From contig JAFRPY010000050.1 in NCBI GenBank assembly GCA_017428925.1, positions 124,001 through 188,000 of the forward strand: a DNA stretch of 64,000 bases, read 5' to 3'. Below the pieces are notes generated by a model. It saw only the letters and a list, made by a program, of their open reading frames with translations, did no database searches and had not been told where the DNA came from. The stretch's first letter is position 1. Each line of letters begins with the position of its first letter. Below, piece after piece: positions 42,597 through 52,147 of the stretch. Source of the stretch: Prevotella sp. GTDB lineage: Bacteria; Bacteroidota; Bacteroidia; Bacteroidales; Bacteroidaceae. The position numbers and the translations under genes were made by a program.

Positions 42597-44789
42597 ATGA
42601 TAGAGGGAAAATATGAATATTATGCTTTCATCTCTTATAAGCGAGAGGATGAAAAATGGGCGAGATGGCTTCAGCATAGGTTGGAGCATTTTAAATTGCC
42701 TTCAAATTTGAACGGAAGAACGGACTTACCAAAGGAAATAAGACCAATTTTCAGAGATACAACAGAGTTGACACCAGGCAATCTGCCTGATCAGATACAA
42801 AAGGCACTTGAACATTCGAAGTTCCTAATTCTTATATGTTCACCTCGTTCGGCGAAGTCGGAATGGGTAAACAAAGAAGTTGAGACATTTCTTTCTCTAG
42901 GTAGGTTGCCCCAAATTATACCATTTATAGTTGAAGGAGAACCCTTTTCCTCAAATCCAGAGGAGGAATGCTTCCCAGAGGCGATTCTGTCATTGCCGAA
43001 AGAAAAGGAATTGCTTGGGGTTAGCATTGATACGATGGGGCGAGAGGCGGCAGCGTTGAAAGTCATTGCCAGGATGATGGAGTTGAGATTTGACATTCTC
43101 TGGCAACGTTATGAACGTGACAAGAAAAAGAAAAGGAATGTTTATTTGTCACTACTGACACTATTTGTTTTGTCGGTGATCGGTGTAGCCACTTACATCT
43201 GGAAACAAAACAATATGATTAAGGAGCAATACATAAAACTTGAACTGTCGAGTGCAAAGAACAATGCCCAATATGCAATGGAACTGATGCAGAACGGTCA
43301 ACTTATAAAAGCGGAACAGGTCATCCGAGATTGCTTTCAAAATATGGGGCAAGAAACGAATGTTGATGAAATCTTTGAAATAGAGAAAGCATTGAGATAT
43401 TGGTATCGTTTAAAGTTCGGAAAGGAAATATATGGAACTGCTATTTTGAGTGAAGGATCGCCTTATGCGTCGTGGTTCAATAGCGACGGGTCCTATTTGT
43501 ATTTAAATGATGGGAATCTTTTCCTGAATAAGTACGATACAGAGACAGGACAGAAGGAGGAATCCATCATTCTTCCAAGGAATTTAAATTATATTCTTGA
43601 TTTTGACGGTGATACGCTACTTCAATATATGTCTTCGGATTCTGTTGTACACGAGTTTAATATATATACTCATCAGGATAACGTCATGAAGAAGAATCTT
43701 GCTGATCAGAGTGTTCTCCAAACAGGCAATCTTGATGACGAAATCTGCAGGAGTCATAATGGGAAGGCGGCCGTTGTTAGGATTGGTAATAGGTATGCCA
43801 TACGTGATACACAATCAAATAGGATAGTGAGGGAATTGAACATTGGCAAGGAATTTGCCGATGCATGCCTGGATGATAGCATCTCTACAATCGCGATTGC
43901 TATCCCCAATGGGAACGAATCATATTTGGATCTTGACATTGAGGTTTGGGATCTTAAAGATAGAATTATTAAGGCCAAAGCGATGATGACAGCGTCTTCT
44001 CGTTCCTCAATGGAATTATCTCCCAATGGCAAGTACTTATTCTTTTCTAACATTGGGGATCTTCACTGTATTAACCTTTCAGATTACCCTCTTGGTCAGA
44101 TAGTTAAAAATATGAACATAAATCCTGTATACCAAATGACCTTCAACAGGGATGGATCCAAAATGTGTTTTATGTCAATCAACAGTGTGTATTTGTGGAG
44201 CAGACCTTCTGTTCTAAAAAAGGCACTTGATGAAATTAAGTTCAGAAATACAAATAGGGGAATTAAAAAAGGCAAAAACGGAAAGGCAGAGATAGTTGAA
44301 TATAATGGAGAAAAACCTGTAAAAACTATCAAATCGGGATTGAAGTGGCAATGGGAGAATGGATATTCTTCTCTTTCTGTTTCTGAAGACTTCAAAAAAA
44401 TAGCCATTTCAGAAGGTGATCAATTAATTGTATATGATGTGGGAACGGGAAGAAAACTATGGTCAGATACATGTGATAATCTGGTAATGAGTTCTTGTTT
44501 CAGCAGTGATGGAAAAATCCTGTGTACGGCCTGTTGGGATGGGATTGTGAGGATTTATGACATGTCTTCAGGCACAATCCTAAAAAGACTGATAGGTGCA
44601 GAGGAGCGACTGGAGGTTTGCAGGATGAGTGAAGATGACAAATACGTAATGGCTATGGACTTTACTGGTAAGACTCTTTTATGGATTGTCTCAACGGGGC
44701 AACTTGTAGATGTTTGTAATGTCGTCGACGATGAGGTTCCCGTTTTTCCTACTATGCACTCTTTAAAGAATTTCCTACTTTCACACTAG
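42597..44789 (+). CDS. TIR domain-transmembrane-WD40 protein
   Basis: 730 aa. TIR domain at ~5-170: YYAFISYKREDEKWARWLQ, PIFRDTTELTPGNLPDQIQ and SPRSAKSEWVNKEVETFL, with Glu94 at the place of the catalytic Glu of TIR NADases. A membrane helix follows (~182-202), then a helical linker and ~450 residues of WD40-like repeats (YLYLNDGNLFLNKYDTETG, SCFSSDGKILCTACWDGIVR). The TIR would face the cytosol and the propeller the periplasm. A membrane sensor that triggers NAD cleavage or TIR signalling is inferred. Confidence 0.85.
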   Translation: MIEGKYEYYAFISYKREDEKWARWLQHRLEHFKLPSNLNGRTDLPKEIRPIFRDTTELTPGNLPDQIQKALEHSKFLILICSPRSAKSEWVNKEVETFLSLGRLPQIIPFIVEGEPFSSNPEEECFPEAILSLPKEKELLGVSIDTMGREAAALKVIARMMELRFDILWQRYERDKKKKRNVYLSLLTLFVLSVIGVATYIWKQNNMIKEQYIKLELSSAKNNAQYAMELMQNGQLIKAEQVIRDCFQNMGQETNVDEIFEIEKALRYWYRLKFGKEIYGTAILSEGSPYASWFNSDGSYLYLNDGNLFLNKYDTETGQKEESIILPRNLNYILDFDGDTLLQYMSSDSVVHEFNIYTHQDNVMKKNLADQSVLQTGNLDDEICRSHNGKAAVVRIGNRYAIRDTQSNRIVRELNIGKEFADACLDDSISTIAIAIPNGNESYLDLDIEVWDLKDRIIKAKAMMTASSRSSMELSPNGKYLFFSNIGDLHCINLSDYPLGQIVKNMNINPVYQMTFNRDGSKMCFMSINSVYLWSRPSVLKKALDEIKFRNTNRGIKKGKNGKAEIVEYNGEKPVKTIKSGLKWQWENGYSSLSVSEDFKKIAISEGDQLIVYDVGTGRKLWSDTCDNLVMSSCFSSDGKILCTACWDGIVRIYDMSSGTILKRLIGAEERLEVCRMSEDDKYVMAMDFTGKTLLWIVSTGQLVDVCNVVDDEVPVFPTMHSLKNFLLSH

Positions 44790-44807
44790 AGGGACAATTT
44801 TAAAAAA

Positions 44808-44843
44808 CAGCACCTCATTAATGGGGTGCTGAAGTTGTTTTTT
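44808..44843 (+). terminator. Intrinsic terminator between convergent genes
   Basis: CAGCACC (44808-44814) pairs with GGTGCTG (44825-44831), followed by a T-rich tail (GTTGTTTTTT). It ends the TIR gene and, on the other side, may serve the leftward metalloprotease-like gene. Confidence 0.75.
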
Positions 44844-44981
44844 ATTGTTACCTTTGAAGGAAAAGTTTCGGGGTGTAAATTCGATACATAAAAGTGGACT
44901 TTCACCCGTATATTGACCTAAAATAGGGCATATGCCGTATCGCCTTCCCCCAAATACGAATCAAGGTCGTAAGATACGCTT

Positions 44982-45893
44982 TCAGGACGAGAAGTCCTGA
45001 AGTACGGCCAGAATGCCCCTGATCAACTTGGGGGATTTGTAATTGAAACACGGGCCGTAGGTGAGGGCATAGGAGAAATTGTCAGCAAGGCATTCCTCCG
45101 GTGCCCAGATGTAATGTGTATTACGTCCCACTTTGTCCCAGAAGTCGGAAGCCTCATCAATACTGAAGTATTCCTCAAGATTGTCGAGAGGGACAAGTCC
45201 TAACTGGATATGGTGGAGAAAACTGTCAGCCGATCCATTCTCTGCGGCTGTTTCCTCCCAACTCTTATTGAAACATGCCACCATCTCGCATTTGCGCTTC
45301 ACACCACCAATCGTGAACTCTGCATAGTTGTCAAGATGTTCCACGTCGGGGTTTGACGCAATCTTCTCCCTCATGGACTGAGGAAACTCAATGTCGTGAT
45401 CCATGACGGTGAAACCCAACAATGAATACATCCTCTTGCGGAATTCAGGTGAGTGGCGGGTGATGATGTGGAACATTTCGTGGACAAGAATGCGTGTGAA
45501 CGGCATATCAATTTCTTCCTTACGGTCAGAGATACTCCTAGCCAATAATCTGGTGCTCAAGACAATCTGATTCTTTAAGGTGTAAGCAGGAGCCTGTCCC
45601 TCGGTTTCCTGCGTCGATTTGATGAAAACAATCTCCTCAGGTAGAGGTAGCCTACAGCCTAAGGCATTCACCATTCCTTCCATGGCTCCAATGCCCAAGG
45701 TGACGTAAGCCTGCTCTTTCTCAGTGAAGTCCTGAATGTTTTCCTGAGCGCGAGATATCAGTTCGTCGAGCCTGCCACCTTTCTTTTCCAGGCGCCAGTC
45801 GATATCCATCTGGGTCATTCCGTTATAATACGCTGTGTTCTCTTTAATCAGCCGCTGACCTTCGGCTTTCGAAGCAAATCTGTAGTTAATCAT
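44982..45893 (-). CDS. Zinc metallopeptidase-like protein (HEMFH)
   Basis: 303 aa. HEMFH at 138-142 and PEECLADNFSYAL (~265-277), the HExxH plus downstream E..AD pattern of gluzincins. The middle (HSPEFRKRMYSLLGFTVMDH) is typical of intracellular metalloproteases with a hydrophobic helix after the motif. No signal peptide. It converges on the TIR gene but has its own transcript. Substrate unknown. Confidence 0.7.
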   Translation of the reverse strand: MINYRFASKAEGQRLIKENTAYYNGMTQMDIDWRLEKKGGRLDELISRAQENIQDFTEKEQAYVTLGIGAMEGMVNALGCRLPLPEEIVFIKSTQETEGQAPAYTLKNQIVLSTRLLARSISDRKEEIDMPFTRILVHEMFHIITRHSPEFRKRMYSLLGFTVMDHDIEFPQSMREKIASNPDVEHLDNYAEFTIGGVKRKCEMVACFNKSWEETAAENGSADSFLHHIQLGLVPLDNLEEYFSIDEASDFWDKVGRNTHYIWAPEECLADNFSYALTYGPCFNYKSPKLIRGILAVLQDFSS

Positions 45894-46412
45894 AATTCTT
45901 CTCCTTTTATTATATAATTGTCTATTTTCACCTATTACCTATCGCCAGGAACTTTAGTGGTTAATGTTGAGCCATTGTTGTTATGATCATTGGCGATATT
46001 ACTATATAATAGGAGATTTTTTGCAGTTTTTTCAAATAGTGTCAGGAAATATTTTTAAAGGCCGTTAGTGATAGTATCGCTAGTTCCTTAAAAAACCGTG
46101 GTGGGCAACCACCATCCACGCCCAATAGATTATCCTTATTGTAGCCAACCTATTCCTAACCTTTTAGGTCTGGGAATAAACAATTTCTAAAAAATAATCG
46201 TGTAACACAAGTGATAAATAAAAGAATTTTTGCAACTTTGTCCTATCACCAAACGAAAAAAGAAAAAGATAACTATTGTAAGGGTGAATATGGCAAAACA
46301 CATAATGTGTACCTGGATAATGCGGTGTGGACCATTTGCCCATATAATAATAGAGAGTTTTTACAATTATTAGTTTACAATTAATGTATACAAGTTATGA
46401 ATGGCAATAAAC
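45894..46412. other. Gene-free stretch left of the ISL3 remnant
   Basis: About 520 AT-rich nt. A small inverted repeat (GTGGT/ACCAC) lies near 46100. I see no complete gene and no RNA gene. It probably holds the promoter of the leftward metalloprotease-like gene and debris around the insertion. Confidence 0.4.
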
Positions 46413-46730
46413 TTAGAAAAAAAACTTGTTCGTGTAGCTCCGCTTGCCAGTCACAAAATGGATATCTTCCTGACGGATGCATCCGCATGACTTGCATTCT
46501 ATACGTTGCACTTTCATTCGCAATATCGTTTCCCTGTGACCCACGGGAACGCTTCTTATATCCCTATATATGCTGCCTGAGCGGATTATCTTGCGACTTT
46601 TACACTCAGGGCAGGACAAATTCTCCTTGCGTGTTTGAATATAATGAATATTTTGATTACCTTTGTACTCGGTTTTGGTACATTCTTGGTGACGGACACC
46701 AAATGCGTGATACAGATAGCTGGGATTCAT
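46413..46730 (-). pseudogene. ISL3-family transposase, N-terminal fragment
   Basis: 105 residues remain of a ~400-aa transposase. LYHAFGVRHQECTKTEYKGN, LSCPECKSRKIIRSGSIYRD and IECKSCGCIRQEDIHFVTGK are the zinc-ribbon start of ISL3 transposases. The catalytic DDE region is missing: the frame ends in a run of T/A (KFFF) at 46413. No intact terminal repeats are seen, so it is a decayed insertion and immobile. Confidence 0.75.
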
Positions 46731-46739
46731 ATTTCTACG

Positions 46740-47284
46740 CTTTAGTTAGGGGTAACCAAAGGTAGTGATAAAATCTTAGCTATCTTCATTTCTATCTATC
46801 TTTTTGGCACAAAAACTACGCATTTGTCGGATGACCCGAAAATAAATGGCATACTAGAAAGCGACCTCTATCATCCGGATGCCTCAGAAATACTATTCAA
46901 GGAGCTATATGAAGACTACAAACAACTGCCGTTCTTGGAAGTGTTTTTTGCATTGCAGCGAGGTTTGCATAGAACTTTACCTTTATATGGTAAAGAATCT
47001 ATCTTATCAGGAGTTCATAGATAGCTTGTCATCCTGTTGATTGTTTGGGAATGGTAGAAAGCAGGATCGTTTAGGTTGAAGAATATGGTCCTTTTGGGAG
47101 AGAAGTGGGTGAAAAGGTATATCGAGATAGTTAAGCAACTCAACAAAGAGATGAAAAAGATCTAGCCTAGTATTCGAAGTAATAGAACGGGCTTCTATGG
47201 TGTGATATATGCTGTCAATTCCAAAGATGAATGATTGTTGAAGGAGAAATGAGTTGTCGTGATTAATTATTTTATATAATTTGC
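46740..47284. other. Decayed sequence with gene fragments
   Basis: A 66-codon frame at 46824-47024 (LESDLYHPDASEILFKELYE) and a short piece near 47080-47165 (GEKWVKRYIEIVKQLNKEMK) look like parts of former proteins, not complete genes. I cannot name the parents. Together with the ISL3 remnant they mark a graveyard between two cargo blocks. Confidence 0.4.
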
Positions 47285-47313
47285 TTGTATATCACATTTT
47301 TTTTCTATTTTTG
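47285..47313 (+). promoter_or_regulatory. Promoter of the XRE gene
   Basis: TATTTTTG (47306-47313) matches the -7 consensus; TTG at 47285-47287 gives 18-nt spacing, slightly short. The ATG at 47332 follows after 18 nt. Confidence 0.5.
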
Positions 47314-47331
47314 CATCATATTTTATATAGG

Positions 47332-47718
47332 ATGGAAGAATCTGGCAAGAAACTGGACATGAAGGAGCTAGGCAGGCGATTCAAACTGATCCGTCAGCAC
47401 CTGGGGCTAACGCAAACGGAGGTGGCAAATCAACTTGAAACCTCCCAGTTAATGATATACCGCACGGAGAAAGGTGAAAGCATCCTTTCACCTCTTCTGC
47501 TGTCAACTATCCTGTTCTATTCCAAGTCTGTGTCCCTGGAAGCTTTGTTTTCCAAGAACTTCGACATTGAGGATGAGAAGGTCTTTGACAAGAACTATGC
47601 CCTGAACAGTATCGTGAAGGCAAAACTTAACGTTCTCAGGGACGACATTCTCACAAAACTACATGGTGTAGAAGACGATTTCAAGAAAGACTTAGACTCT
47701 GCTATAGAACTGTTGTAA
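47332..47718 (+). CDS. XRE-family HTH regulator
   Basis: 128 aa from ATG 47332. HTH_3 domain at ~8-65: LGRRFKLIRQHLGLTQTEVA then NQLETSQLMIYRTEKGES. The C-terminal ~60 residues are helical with coiled-coil potential and likely dimerise. A cytosolic repressor type. It starts a rightward group with a 113-aa gene, which suggests it controls that group. The upstream frame extension has no start support. Confidence 0.85.
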   Translation: MEESGKKLDMKELGRRFKLIRQHLGLTQTEVANQLETSQLMIYRTEKGESILSPLLLSTILFYSKSVSLEALFSKNFDIEDEKVFDKNYALNSIVKAKLNVLRDDILTKLHGVEDDFKKDLDSAIELL

Positions 47719-47735
47719 CTAATTATTTATGAATT

Positions 47736-48077
47736 ATGGCAACTATAAACGTGTATCAACAATTCTTTAAAGGGGAATGTACCTTTAACGGAACTGAACG
47801 TCATGGAGTGTCGGTCCTCTTGATTTCCGATTCTGAAAACGGAACCATCAGATATGAGGTGGCCGTTAACTTCTTCCCACATCTTACCGATGATGACTAT
47901 GCCGTCTCATATGATGCCTATCTGAGCAAAACTGTTTATGAAGGTTCTGGAAGAAGATCACGGAAGAGGGAGAAGGAGTTGCTGGACGCTCTTCGTCCTA
48001 TTGCTGATCAGTTGGCAGCAGAGATAGGTGGGGGCATTGACTGGGAGCATCCCCTGACTTCCGCGAGAACGGATTAG
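47736..48077 (+). CDS. Hypothetical protein after the XRE gene
   Basis: 113 aa, not recognised. Beta-rich (MATINVYQQFFKGECTFNGT, RYEVAVNFFPHLTDDDYAVS) with a basic helix RRSRKREKELLDALRPIAD. No signal or membrane helix. 17 nt after the XRE gene, so probably one transcript. Confidence 0.55.
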   Translation: MATINVYQQFFKGECTFNGTERHGVSVLLISDSENGTIRYEVAVNFFPHLTDDDYAVSYDAYLSKTVYEGSGRRSRKREKELLDALRPIADQLAAEIGGGIDWEHPLTSARTD

Positions 48078-48122
48078 TTATAAATTATAAAACATATTAA
48101 TTTACACTTAAATATTAGACAC

Positions 48123-48195
48123 CATCAGCTGTCAGGGTCCGAGTGCCGAAATCTGGAAAATTTCTACTATCGAAAGGACTGTCCTGTTCCTGATG
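48123..48195 (+). ncRNA. CTGGAAA-loop RNA element, copy c
   Basis: GAAAT (48148-48152), loop CTGGAAA, ATTTC (48160-48164), then ATCGAAAGG (48169-48177). An outer stem can form from CATCAG (48123-48128) with CTGATG (48190-48195) and CAGG (48133-48136) with CCTG (48183-48186). The stem differs from copies a, b and d on both strands at once. The next ATG is at 48213. Confidence 0.55.
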
Positions 48196-48212
48196 TTCTG
48201 ATACAATGGGTA

Positions 48213-48608
48213 ATGATGAAGTCAATCCTACCAATTGCCAGTCTTGACTTGGCGACTAAGGTTAGAGACCTTGGATTCCGGGAACCTGTGTTTGCTAAAT
48301 ACAGGGATGGTGTCCTTGATGAAGGAGACTCAGCTTTTGAGGACTATAACGGTCTGAAGGAAAGTGATGTCGTCTCGGCACCTTCCTTGCAGGAGATTCA
48401 GGTGTGGCTAGGCAGACGGAAACGGATTGATGTCCTTGTCTATCGGGACGTATTCTTTGACCAGGTAGGTGGGTATTTTGCCGTTGTCATCAGAAGGAAG
48501 GATGGACTGATTCGTGAATCGAAAAGGGTTGTTTCCTCAAATCTTGCACTCGAAGCCGGTATCAAGGCGGCTGTGAGACTATTGTGCAAGAAGAGGAGAC
48601 GCAAATGA
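48213..48608 (+). CDS. Hypothetical protein coupled to traX
   Basis: 131 aa, not recognised. LASLDL-type start (MMKSILPIASLDLATKVRDL), ESDVVSAPSLQEIQVWLGRR, a strand pair (DQVGGYFAVVIRRKDGLIRE) and a basic end (CKKRRRK). It lies directly behind copy c of the RNA element and shares an ATGA overlap with traX, so both may be controlled by that element. Confidence 0.55.
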   Translation: MMKSILPIASLDLATKVRDLGFREPVFAKYRDGVLDEGDSAFEDYNGLKESDVVSAPSLQEIQVWLGRRKRIDVLVYRDVFFDQVGGYFAVVIRRKDGLIRESKRVVSSNLALEAGIKAAVRLLCKKRRRK

Positions 48609-49285
48609 ACTATGATCTTTTAAATCTGAAATTTCTCAGCGGCAGTACGTTGAAGGTAATTGCTGTTATCTCCATGACTATAGACCATGTGGCGCTCTAT
48701 GTCATGGCGGGGCATCTTGGCATGCAAGAATACTGGCTATATGATGTACTTAGAGGAATTGGCCGGCTAGCATTTCCAATCTTTGCCTTTCTTGTAGTTG
48801 AAGGCTTCAGACACACACATAATTTGAAAAGGTATATGGTAGTATTATATATGGCTGCCATCATCTCAGAAATACCCTGGATTCTCTTGGGTCAATATGA
48901 CAGTCATAACGTATTGTTTACCTTGTTGCTTGGTCTGATTGCTATCTCCATGACAGACATGATTCTCTTTAACTCATTGTTGAAGGTCGTTCCTCTTTGT
49001 ATTATAAGTCTCATATCTGCATGGCTAAACACGGATTATTCATGGCATGGCATAGGTTTAATGCTTGTATTTTTCCTTTTCAAGGATAAACCATTTCTAT
49101 GTTTTCTCTTCGGCTTTCCCCTTGTTATGGAATATGGCATCGTTGGAACAGCATGCGGGATACTCATCTGCCTTTGCTATAATGGACACCGAGGATTTAT
49201 AAAAGGAGAATGGCTGAAATATGCCTTTTACCTATATTATCCCCTGCATCTGATGGCGATATGGAGTTTGTGTGCTAAAACGTGA
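48605..49285 (+). CDS. traX: TraX-family membrane protein
   Basis: 226 aa from ATG 48605. About seven membrane helices; the start LSGSTLKVIAVISMTIDHVA and RLAFPIFAFLVVEGFRHT are TraX hallmarks, and the end GEWLKYAFYLYYPLHLMAIW is conserved. TraX acetylates F-pilin in E. coli; in Bacteroidota the family is common and its substrate is not known. A diverged copy of its last ~33 codons lies at 52148-52249. Confidence 0.88.
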   Translation: MNYDLLNLKFLSGSTLKVIAVISMTIDHVALYVMAGHLGMQEYWLYDVLRGIGRLAFPIFAFLVVEGFRHTHNLKRYMVVLYMAAIISEIPWILLGQYDSHNVLFTLLLGLIAISMTDMILFNSLLKVVPLCIISLISAWLNTDYSWHGIGLMLVFFLFKDKPFLCFLFGFPLVMEYGIVGTACGILICLCYNGHRGFIKGEWLKYAFYLYYPLHLMAIWSLCAKT

Positions 49286-49660
49286 TTGAAATAATCCAGT
49301 AAGTGGGCATGATCTTTGTGTTTAGTGATTTTGTTTTTTTCAATGAAAGTTACTCATATTACAAAGATTGCGTATATTTCAACCATCCAAACCCAGTTTT
49401 CTGTAATTTCAATTACTTATTTCATAGCTGCATTAGAATTCAACATCTTTAGTCATCTCTTCTTCTTACAATTCTCCTTGTGCACTCAGTTTACGTATCA
49501 TATTCATAACCACGGGCTTCAATAATTCATCTGGAGTTTTCTGTACAACAATTAATAAATACGTGGCTTTGAGAGGTCTCTTGGTTTCCGATTTCTTATT
49601 ATATACCAAACTCATATGCATTTCCATCCGTGACGGTTTGTTCTTACGATATTGTTTCTC
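49286..49660. other. Gene-free stretch after traX
   Basis: About 375 AT-rich nt with only short chance frames. No terminator hairpin with T-run stands out. It separates traX from leftward cargo genes and may contain the left edge of an insertion. Confidence 0.4.
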
Positions 49661-50221
49661 TCATTGTTTTACTATTTGCTCTGCTTCCTTACGCATCATG
49701 TCTAATTCATCATCGCACTCGTCAATATCCCTGAATTTGACCACAACTTTGGCATTCTGGTCAATGAATCCGTAGATTTCCACTTCCTCATCGCCTGTCA
49801 TACCATAACCATCATCATCCATATAGTATTGTCCATCGGGATTGAGTTGCCAACTGACTTCCGCCACTCCGTTTTCAAAACTGCGTATGAATGAAGGGAA
49901 TTGGAAAGAGAGTTTTCTTGCAGTGGCTACGGCATTTTCGGGTAGATTCTTTAACGACTCCCAGTCAATATCATCTTTTGTAACGGTCAATAGACGCTGG
50001 TTGTCATCGATAAATTCGTAGGCACACTCGGTATTGTGGTTCAAAAGGTAACGTGGCTTCCACCATCCACACATGCTTTCATTGATGACAGCCATACCCT
50101 CACCTAAATCTTGGACTACGTATGAAAGACTCTTGTACTTATCCATGTTAAGCAGTTGGTAGAGCTTTTTATCATAGTGCTCACGCTCCAGCATCTTACT
50201 GATTTTCCTAAATATGCTCAT
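49661..50221 (-). CDS. Hypothetical protein
   Basis: 186 aa, not recognised. Begins MSIFRKISKMLEREHYDKKL, has a GWWKPRYLLNHNTECAYEF segment, a beta part with DPDG-like turn (LNPDGQYYMDDDGYGMTGD) and a closing acidic helix (ELDMMRKEAEQIVKQ). No signal or membrane segment. Stand-alone leftward gene in the cargo between the traX copies. Confidence 0.55.
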   Translation of the reverse strand: MSIFRKISKMLEREHYDKKLYQLLNMDKYKSLSYVVQDLGEGMAVINESMCGWWKPRYLLNHNTECAYEFIDDNQRLLTVTKDDIDWESLKNLPENAVATARKLSFQFPSFIRSFENGVAEVSWQLNPDGQYYMDDDGYGMTGDEEVEIYGFIDQNAKVVVKFRDIDECDDELDMMRKEAEQIVKQ

Positions 50222-50439
50222 CGTGTTTTGTTTTTAGAATTGACAATAATATTCTATCTTACCAGTCGGTGTCACAAAAAATGATTCATCTGTGATACCA
50301 ATGTATCAGACATACTTATCTATGCTCTTTCTTCATTTATATTCGCTCTCTTATCATATTCTTCATCAGTCATCGTCTTATTCTTCTCTGGAAGATAGTA
50401 ATAAAGATGCTACTAAATGAAGGGTGCAAGTTAGTACTT

Positions 50440-50655
50440 CTAGTCATAGTCTGATATGGGCGTATTGCAGAGGGCTTTGTATTCTTCGCTGTTACTGATG
50501 CCACTCCAGACATTGTCTTCCCACAGCCAAAAGGCTGTTACCAACTTTTCATTTCCCATCTTCTCCAAGTAGTACAAGGCTATAGAAACAATTGCAAAAT
50601 CCAATGCTACCATCACCTCACAGCAATGGGGTATGTAGTTTCTTGACAACTCCAT
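50440..50655 (-). CDS. Small hypothetical protein
   Basis: 71 aa. A hydrophobic helix (~13-30, VMVALDFAIVSIALYYLEKM) and a Trp-rich middle (FWLWEDNVWSGI). May be a membrane protein or a fragment of a longer one. Support is only its open frame and isolated position. Confidence 0.35.
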   Translation of the reverse strand: MELSRNYIPHCCEVMVALDFAIVSIALYYLEKMGNEKLVTAFWLWEDNVWSGISNSEEYKALCNTPISDYD

Positions 50656-50721
50656 AGAAGGATACAGCGGCTCTTATATTTAGTTTTACCATATTAATCA
50701 GCTAGAGACTTATATATATAA

Positions 50722-51348
50722 TCACATGAAAAGATCTGGCTGAACAATTGTAATATTAATATCTAAAGAGTCTTGCAATTCATCACAACCTAAATAAATT
50801 GGCCCTTCCAAAGTGTTTATTATGACAATATTCCCTATGGGAATCGTAGATAATTTACAGGATGAGATCTGACTACGCTTAACTTCAAGCGGAACATTCA
50901 ACCAACCTTCAGTAAAAATATTCTTTGCAACTTTCTTTGAGAAGAAATCTAGACCAACAACATTACTGACTAATCCAATTGCTATTTGAGTATTTCGCTT
51001 GCTATCTTGTGGAATAAAAATCACCCTCTTTGAAGTTACGCAGCATATAAGATTTTGTTGAGTCAACTCTTCTGCTTGGAACAAAACTCTACCAAAGGCC
51101 TTTCCCATTTCTTTTCCCTCGCCTTTCATAAACTTGCAGTTAGCATGAGCAGCAAGAATCTTCTCTGTTGTGTCTGGATGCCAACCTAGAGAATCAACGC
51201 TAACAGTAATCATATCATCATCGTCGTCTTCTTCGTTTTCACAATGTGTCGTATCTGACACTATAGTTGAATGTGATGCGGCAAGGAATCCAACACTGTC
51301 AATCCTCACACAACACATATCTGGTGAAACGTATTCTTTCTTACTCAT
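50722..51348 (-). CDS. PH-like protein with Bacteroidales leader
   Basis: 208 aa from ATG 51348. The start (MSKKEYVSPDMCCVRIDSVG, then FLAASHS) is the pattern of many small Bacteroidales exported or processed proteins (K.Y..P.M...........LAAS). An acidic linker follows, then ~150 residues resembling a bacterial PH domain (ICCVTSKRVIFIPQD, LEVKRSQISSCKLSTIPIGN). Function unknown. Leftward, close to the 107-aa gene. Confidence 0.55.
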   Translation of the reverse strand: MSKKEYVSPDMCCVRIDSVGFLAASHSTIVSDTTHCENEEDDDDDMITVSVDSLGWHPDTTEKILAAHANCKFMKGEGKEMGKAFGRVLFQAEELTQQNLICCVTSKRVIFIPQDSKRNTQIAIGLVSNVVGLDFFSKKVAKNIFTEGWLNVPLEVKRSQISSCKLSTIPIGNIVIINTLEGPIYLGCDELQDSLDINITIVQPDLFM

Positions 51349-51383
51349 AGGTATCGCTTTTTGCAATTCTGTTAATGTTTGGA

Positions 51384-51707
51384 TTATTTTGATGAATCTC
51401 CATCGAAAAGATTAATCCCCAGAGTTCCCGCAAGAATTCCCTTAGCCGTACCTTTTGCCAATTTCTTTGCAGCCCACTTCGTGGGATTCTTTTTACGTAA
51501 TTCTTCTTCCTTTTCCTGGCTCTCAACCATTTTCTTTTCTATATCAACACCAGTCTTGTCCTTGAGAATCTTCATTCCCGTCATCGCAGGCTCAACAAAC
51601 CCCTTAATAATGCCTCCTAACAATAGCATTCCTCCCTTTTCCACAATATTCATCTTATCATCTTTTACCACAGATGAGAAGAACGTTTTATCCAATATTT
51701 TTTCCAT
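51384..51707 (-). CDS. Hypothetical protein with Gly-rich helix
   Basis: 107 aa. A Gly/Leu-rich hydrophobic segment (EKGGMLLLGGIIKGFVEPAM), a charged coiled region and a second short hydrophobic part (AKGILAGTLGINLF). Possibly membrane-associated. 35 nt ahead of the PH-like gene on the same strand and likely cotranscribed. Confidence 0.5.
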   Translation of the reverse strand: MEKILDKTFFSSVVKDDKMNIVEKGGMLLLGGIIKGFVEPAMTGMKILKDKTGVDIEKKMVESQEKEEELRKKNPTKWAAKKLAKGTAKGILAGTLGINLFDGDSSK

Positions 51708-52147
51708 ATATACTACAAATTAAATTGTTAAAAATCGAAATCCTTTTAATGAAACTTTTGTGATAGAACACCATGATATTCTTTTTCAATAGCAGGGAGC
51801 ATCCAATTGTTGAATGTCAAATACTCTAATTCTACTTGTTAATTAGATGATTTCCAACTACTGCAGCCTCTTATCGTCTACGGGGAAGTCTGCACCGTTG
51901 CGCACACTTCACGATGATCGGTTTTTGCTCAGTACCTTTGCGTCTGTGATAATGCGACAGGATAATAAGCAATTTATGTCTCAATCTCTTGTGGAGATTT
52001 TGTTGTAAAATTACATATAAATTGGGACATAAATGACATCCCAAACAAAAAAAGTGGAAAGAAAGCCTTTTTTTTTGTTTTTTTTACTAATAAAGGCATA
52101 AAATACCTTTTTACGTGGCCTATTAGCGACTAGAACTCATCTGCACT
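51708..52147. other. Gene-free stretch at the right side of the insertion
   Basis: About 440 nt, AT-rich with a long T-run (52069-52084) and no credible gene. It ends exactly where similarity to the traX 3' end begins, and presumably contains the promoter of the leftward 107-aa gene. Confidence 0.4.

Noticed and set aside
46397..46765. 122-codon rightward frame over the ISL3 remnant
   Set aside because: It is the antisense of the transposase fragment, whose zinc-ribbon motifs are clear on the minus strand.
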